Shown piece after piece: positions 60,313 to 64,000 of a stretch of DNA of 64,000 bases. Position numbers and translations under genes: made by a program. Source of the DNA: Opitutaceae bacterium (GTDB lineage Bacteria > Verrucomicrobiota > Verrucomicrobiia > Opitutales > Opitutaceae); NCBI GenBank assembly GCA_003164715.1, contig PLTZ01000005.1, positions 257-64,256 on the forward strand, written 5' to 3'. The notes beneath the pieces were generated by a model. That model searched no databases. It was given only the letters and a program-made list of their open reading frames with translations, and had not been told where the DNA came from. Position 1 is the stretch's first letter. The number at the start of each line of letters is the position of its first letter.

Positions 60313-61268
60313 GGCTTGTTGTCCCCCTCGAGCCCGCGGCCCGTGAGCCTGAGGAACACGTCCTCGAGGCTCGGGGCGTGGACCTCCGCCCGGTCGACCC
60401 TCACGGGAAGGTTGCGCAGCAGGTCGGGGAGCACGCCGGCAGGGTCCGCGTGGACGAGCATGATCCCCTGGCCGCTGACTTCCGGGGCGAGGCCCCGGCC
60501 CCTGAGCCAGGCGCAGGCGCGCGCGTCGTCGTCCGTATTGAGCGTCACGATCCCCCCGCCGATCCGGGCCTTGAGCTCGCGGGGCGTGCCCAGGGCGACG
60601 ATGCGGCCCGAGTCGATCAGGGCTATCCGGTCGGCGACCTCCGCCTCGGCCATGTAGTGCGTCGTGAAGAAGATGGTGAGTCCCGCGTCGGCCAGGCCGC
60701 GGACCTGGCTCCAGAACACGCGGCGCGCGTCGACGTCGAGGCCCAGCGTGGCCTCGTCGAGGAACAGGATCCGCGGGTCGGTGACGAGCGCCCGGGCGAG
60801 CTCAAGCTTCCTGCGCTGGCCTCCAGAGAGGTCCCGCGCGAGGCGCTCGCCTGCCTCCCCGAGCCCCAGCTGCGCGAGGATCTCGGATGCCCGCCTGCGG
60901 GCCCCCGAAAGCGACAGGCCGTAGAGAAGGCCCATGAGGAAGAGGTTGTCGCGGCCGCTCAGGCGCTGCTCGATCGCGGGCTCCTGGAAGACTATCCCCA
61001 TCTCGCGCCGGATCGCGTCGCGCTCGGCGACCACGTCGCGCCCCATCACCCGCGCCGTTCCCGATGTCGGCGAGCGAAGGGTCGCAAGGATCGAGAAAAG
61101 CGTCGTCTTGCCGGCCCCGTTCGGGCCCAGGAGCGCGAACATCTCGCCCCGTCCGACGATCAGGTCGACGCCCCTGAGCGCCTCAACCTTGCCGTAGCTC
61201 TTGGTGAGCCCGTCGACCTCGACGGCGGCGGCCCCGTTTTCCAAGGGGTTGGCCGGAGGCGTCGACAT
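60309..61268 (-). CDS. ABC transporter ATP-binding protein, DrrA-like
   Basis: This 319-residue protein has Walker A GPNGAGKTTLF, signature DLSGGQRRKLELARALVTDP, Walker B ILFLDEATLGLD and the switch histidine in FTTHYMAEAEVADRI. The C-terminal domain (about 230-319) is typical of DrrA/NodI-like exporters. Note E-A-T instead of the usual E-P-T after the catalytic glutamate. The ATG at 61268 is the likely start, divergent from the FKBP gene by about 100 bases. Confidence 0.9.
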   Translation of the reverse strand: MSTPPANPLENGAAAVEVDGLTKSYGKVEALRGVDLIVGRGEMFALLGPNGAGKTTLFSILATLRSPTSGTARVMGRDVVAERDAIRREMGIVFQEPAIEQRLSGRDNLFLMGLLYGLSLSGARRRASEILAQLGLGEAGERLARDLSGGQRRKLELARALVTDPRILFLDEATLGLDVDARRVFWSQVRGLADAGLTIFFTTHYMAEAEVADRIALIDSGRIVALGTPRELKARIGGGIVTLNTDDDARACAWLRGRGLAPEVSGQGIMLVHADPAGVLPDLLRNLPVRVDRAEVHAPSLEDVFLRLTGRGLEGDNKP

Positions 61269-61371
61269 GGCCGCTTGAAAAAAGGCGCGCCCGCTAGGAT
61301 GGCAACACGTCTTTTGGCAAAAAAAGGCTTGTTGCCATCCAGCCCCGTGTCCTTTTGGTGCAAGAAACCCC

Positions 61372-61905
61372 ATGCGCAGCCTCCTCTATCTCCTGCTCCT
61401 TGGCGGCGTCCTCCTCACCCTGGCGATCGTCGTGCGCTCCGGGATCATGGCGAGCAAGCACCCGGGCGAGCCGATCAACAGCGCGATGCGCTCCGCGATG
61501 GCGGAGAGCACGCCCCAGGTGTCCGAGGCGGACGCCAACGCGATCCGGAAGGATTTCCCGACCGAGTACACGGCCCCCTCGGGCCTCATGTACATCAACC
61601 GGGACCCGGGCACCGGGACCAGGACCCCGAAGGTCGGCGACACCGTGGTCGCCCAGTACTCCGGCCGGCTGCTCGACGGGACGCCGTTCGACAGCTCCTT
61701 CGTCCACGGCGGGCCCTTCAGCTTCCAGGTCGGGACCGGGCAGGTGATCAAGGGCTGGGACGAGGCGTTCCTCACCATGAAGAGGGGCGCAAGGCGCACC
61801 CTGATCATCCCCTACTGGCTCGGTTACGGCGAGGCTGGCCGACCCCCCACGATCCCGCCCCGCGCGACGCTCGTGTTCGACGTGGAGCTGGTGGACTTCC
61901 ACTAG
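61372..61905 (+). CDS. FKBP-type peptidyl-prolyl isomerase, membrane-anchored
   Basis: This 177-residue protein has an N-terminal membrane anchor (LLYLLLLGGVLLTLAIVV), a polar linker, and an FKBP domain (about 75-177). The domain has VGDTVVAQYSGRLLDGTPFDSSF, VIKGWDEAFLTMKRGARRTLIIPYWLGYGEAG and PRATLVFDVELVDF, matching the active-site pocket residues. It probably folds exported proteins at the outer face of the inner membrane. Confidence 0.9.
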   Translation: MRSLLYLLLLGGVLLTLAIVVRSGIMASKHPGEPINSAMRSAMAESTPQVSEADANAIRKDFPTEYTAPSGLMYINRDPGTGTRTPKVGDTVVAQYSGRLLDGTPFDSSFVHGGPFSFQVGTGQVIKGWDEAFLTMKRGARRTLIIPYWLGYGEAGRPPTIPPRATLVFDVELVDFH

Positions 61906-61910
61906 AGGCG

Positions 61911-62144
61911 CTACTCGTGGTGACGCGTGATCGGCGGCTCGAGTCTGTCCACGAGCGTCCGGTCGAACATCTCGAATCTTGGGTCCATCTCGGGCGTCGA
62001 GAAGCGCACGGCAGCGATGCCCGCGGCAAGCAGCGTGGCGCGGGCGAGCGAACGCGCCACCCGGCGGCCCTTGGCCGCCCCGCGCGGGGCGTGTTTCGGC
62101 GGTGTCCGCCCGGTTGACGCCGGGTCCTCGGGTTTCTTTGGCAT
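61911..62144 (-). CDS. Small hypothetical protein
   Basis: This 77-residue protein has a very basic N-terminus (KHAPRGAAKGRRVARSLARAT), a short hydrophobic stretch (LLAAGIAAVRF) and the C-terminus DPRFEMFDRTLVDRLEPP. I do not recognise the family. It lies six bases past the FKBP stop on the opposite strand. It may be a small membrane-associated protein, or a chance ORF. Confidence 0.5.
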   Translation of the reverse strand: MPKKPEDPASTGRTPPKHAPRGAAKGRRVARSLARATLLAAGIAAVRFSTPEMDPRFEMFDRTLVDRLEPPITRHHE

Positions 62145-62195
62145 GCGCGAGCCTCGGGCTCGCCTCTATGACACCCGGCAAATCCCGGGGTTCCT

Positions 62196-62948
62196 CTAGA
62201 GACCCGCGTAGCCGCCGTTGCGCTTGATCCAGGCCTCGGCCTCGCGCCACCGGGGAAAGACCTCCTCCACGCAGGCCCAGAACCTCGCGGAATGGTTCAT
62301 CTCCCTCAGGTGCATGAGCTCATGGAGGATGATGTAGTCCCGCACGACCTCGGGGGTCAGGACGAGCCGCCAGTTGAGCGAGACGACCCCGGCCACCGTG
62401 CAGGAGCCCCACCGCGAGCGCTGGTCGCGGACGCAGACGCGGGTGACATTCATCCTCGTCTGCGCCGCGAGCTCCCACGCGCGGGCGGGAAGCTCGATCT
62501 TCGCCACGCGCACGAAGCGCTCCTCCAGCACGGGCCTCAAGTCTCCCTCCAGCTTCGGCACGCGGAAGACGTCGGCGCCCAGGCAGACCGAGGGCCTGGC
62601 GCCCGCAGCCGCGGGGCGGATCTCGGCATGCTCCCCGCGCCAGAGGACCGTGGTGCCGACCGCCCAGACGTCGGCGGTGCGCGGCCTGCGCCTCTGGCGC
62701 TCGCGGGCGCGATCGAGCCACTCGCGGTTGAGCTCGACGAACCTCTGCGCCTCGCGCATCGAGCCGCGCACCGGGATCGTCGCCACGGCGACCCCGTCCC
62801 TGCCGAGCGAGAGCCGGTAGCTCCTGGCGCGCGCGCTGCGCCTGAACACGATCTCCTGCCTCGGCCCGGGCGAGGCCGGGGGCGGGGCCAGGTGCACGCC
62901 GCGCGCCGGCGTGAACTGCCCGAACCAGTCCTGTTGCTCGTCGTTCAA
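62196..62948 (-). CDS. YgjP-like zinc metallopeptidase (M48/DUF45 family)
   Basis: This roughly 250-residue protein has the YgjP/DUF45 layout. The N-terminal part (RRSARARSYRLSLGRDGVAVATIPVRGSMREAQRFVELNREWLDRA) is followed by DQRSRWGSCTVAGVVSLNWRLVLTPEVVRDYIILHELMHLREMNHSARFWACVEEVFP, in which H-E-L-M-H is the zinc motif. The start is a TTG at 62948 overlapping the GNAT stop (TTGA). The substrate is unknown. Confidence 0.88.
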   Translation of the reverse strand: MNDEQQDWFGQFTPARGVHLAPPPASPGPRQEIVFRRSARARSYRLSLGRDGVAVATIPVRGSMREAQRFVELNREWLDRARERQRRRPRTADVWAVGTTVLWRGEHAEIRPAAAGARPSVCLGADVFRVPKLEGDLRPVLEERFVRVAKIELPARAWELAAQTRMNVTRVCVRDQRSRWGSCTVAGVVSLNWRLVLTPEVVRDYIILHELMHLREMNHSARFWACVEEVFPRWREAEAWIKRNGGYAGL

Positions 62949-63517
62949 TTCAGTGCCTTGTAGTAGATCGCATTCTTGGCGGGCGTGCCGTCCGGTTCGA
63001 GGGCGTAGCCGGGTATGCCGCCGGCATAGTGGTATCCGAGCGCCGCATAGAACGCCGCCGCCCCGCCCCGGCCCTCGCTCGTGTCCAGGAAGAGGAGGCT
63101 CACCCCCCTCTCCCTCGCCGCGGACTCGAGCGCCGACATGAGCGCCGCGGCGATGCCCCTCCTGCGCAGCTCGGGGAACACCATCACCTTCTGGACCTCG
63201 GCCCGGTGGCGTCCGTTCGCCCGGGTCTCCAGGAGGAGCTGCGCGCTCCCCGCAATGGCTCCGTCCGCCCTCTCCCGCGCGACCAGGATGAGGCGGCCTC
63301 CCGCAGCGGCCTCGCCGCAGGCCCTCCTCCAGTAGGCCTCGACGTCGCCCGGGGCGAGCGGCTCGACAAACCCGATCGAGGCCCCGGACCTGACGCAGGC
63401 AGAGAGAAGCGCGCAGAGCCGCGAGAAGTCGCCCGGGTCCGGGGGATTCTGGAGAGGCTCGAGGGTCAGAGCCCCGAGCCTTGCAGGGTCCGCGGACGCT
63501 GGGCAACCGCCCTTCAC
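62945..63517 (-). CDS. GNAT family N-acetyltransferase
   Basis: This 190-residue protein has GNAT motif A (VQKVMVFPELRRRGIAAALMSALESAARERG) and motif B (AAFYAALGYHYAGGIPGYALEPDG). The GTG start at 63517 overlaps the upstream gene's stop (GTGA), and its stop overlaps the metallopeptidase start (TTGA), so three genes are tightly coupled. The substrate is unknown. Confidence 0.88.
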   Translation of the reverse strand: MKGGCPASADPARLGALTLEPLQNPPDPGDFSRLCALLSACVRSGASIGFVEPLAPGDVEAYWRRACGEAAAGGRLILVARERADGAIAGSAQLLLETRANGRHRAEVQKVMVFPELRRRGIAAALMSALESAARERGVSLLFLDTSEGRGGAAAFYAALGYHYAGGIPGYALEPDGTPAKNAIYYKALN

Positions 63518-64000
63518 AGGGTCCTTCGCGCGGCCGGGAACACGGCCGGGCTCGCGTGGCCCGCGGCGTCGAAGGACTCGACCCCGAAGACGACGTTGTC
63601 CTTGGAGACGCCCGGGATCGTGACGCGGTTCACGCCTTTGGCGACGTCAAGGGAATGCTCCCAGAAGGGCGCGGTCGTCTCGCGCCAGACGACGCGGTGG
63701 CCCGCGAGGTACGCCTCGGCGCCGGGGGCCCAGCGGAGCGTCGTGTCGTTCTCGAGCCTCGCCGCCTCAATCTGCACCTCGCTCGGCGGGGCCGGCGCCC
63801 GCGCGAGCACCGCGAGCGCCGCCGCGTTTACGCGGGCGACGTCGGCCGTGTAGGCGAAGTCGACGTGGTCCGGCGTGTCGCCGTACTGGACCCCCTTCTC
63901 CTCGCGGACGTCCTGGTGCTGGCGCCGGAAATCCTCGGCCGGCTCGGTGAACCTCACTGCGGGGTATCCCCGCTCGAGGAACGGCAGGTGGTCGCCCCCG
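63514..64000 (-). CDS. M28-type peptidase C-terminal part, 5' end cut by window
   Basis: The visible last 161 residues begin GGDHLPFLERGYPAVRFTEPAEDFRRQHQDVR and continue YGDTPDHVDFAYTADVARVNAAALAVLARAP. This matches the M28 peptidase core, where the histidine after the SDH/GDH motif binds zinc. After about residue 75 comes a beta-rich tail (LRWAPGAEAYLAGHRVVWRETTAPFWEHSL), like a fibronectin-type extension. The N-terminal catalytic part lies outside the window. Confidence 0.82.
   Translation of the reverse strand, partial: GGDHLPFLERGYPAVRFTEPAEDFRRQHQDVREEKGVQYGDTPDHVDFAYTADVARVNAAALAVLARAPAPPSEVQIEAARLENDTTLRWAPGAEAYLAGHRVVWRETTAPFWEHSLDVAKGVNRVTIPGVSKDNVVFGVESFDAAGHASPAVFPAARRTL

Noticed and set aside
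1-64000. Mobile elements, prophage, CRISPR or defence island
   Set aside because: No transposase, integrase, phage, cas, toxin-antitoxin or restriction gene and no spaced direct-repeat array was seen; the genes are housekeeping and metabolic.

Overview
The window is a 64-kb stretch of a GC-rich bacterial chromosome (roughly two-thirds G+C), densely packed with ordinary single-copy genes on both strands. Both edges cut a gene. I see no rRNA, tRNA, CRISPR array, insertion sequence, phage or plasmid genes. The gene set points to a Gram-negative, probably aerobic heterotroph. It includes small TonB C-terminal proteins, a class III signal pilin, YgfZ, a GH127 arabinofuranosidase, a GH3-like amido synthetase and ECF sigma/anti-sigma pairs. 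My inference is Verrucomicrobiota, near Opitutaceae; no marker rRNA gene is present to prove it.

Layout. 0-7 kb: a deoxyhypusine-synthase-like gene (cut), a GNAT-GH127 pair, an ABC-F ATPase, thymidine phosphorylase and a coiled-coil protein. 7-11 kb: a NatKRAB-like operon (LytS-type kinase, LytTR regulator, ABC ATPase, permease). 11-15 kb: deoC followed by two overlapping aldehyde dehydrogenase genes that look like a split ALDH16, then a TrmH-type methylase. 15-22 kb: Tat-exported MBL hydrolase, an ECF sigma/anti-sigma/DUF4097 operon, a structured non-coding region, a TonB-like protein, a desaturase and DUF2062. 22-32 kb: RluA, GH3, thioredoxin, LysR, YggS, SirB1-like, AroE, prepilin peptidase, GalK, HU and YgfZ.

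32-35 kb: DAHP synthase preceded by what looks like a complete attenuator (28-codon leader peptide with seven aromatic codons, competing hairpins, intrinsic terminator), then malate dehydrogenase and PurE. 35-40 kb: a second ECF sigma operon ending in a polymer-forming/RDD membrane protein, and AmtB. 40-52 kb: PutA, a beta-hydroxyacid dehydrogenase, thioredoxin-like and AEC transporter genes, an ABC exporter with a zincin, SYLF, CinA-type, SRPBCC and exonuclease III. 52-64 kb: a cystathionine gamma-synthase-like enzyme, MATE pump, GlpK, LysM protein, PpnP, an isolated pilin behind a repeat-rich AT-rich region, a DrrAB-like ABC exporter, FKBP, a YgjP-type metallopeptidase, GNAT and a cut M28 peptidase.

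Functional threads: deoxynucleoside and nucleoside breakdown (thymidine phosphorylase, PpnP, DeoC and the ALDH pair); aromatic amino-acid synthesis (AroF, AroE); nitrogen and carbon entry (AmtB, PutA, GlpK, GalK, GH127); envelope stress signalling (two ECF operons). Stop/start overlaps of four bases (ATGA, GTGA, TTGA and one possible CTGA) are common and mark translationally coupled pairs. The most interesting item is the apparent ribosome-mediated attenuator of aroF at 32.3-32.6 kb.
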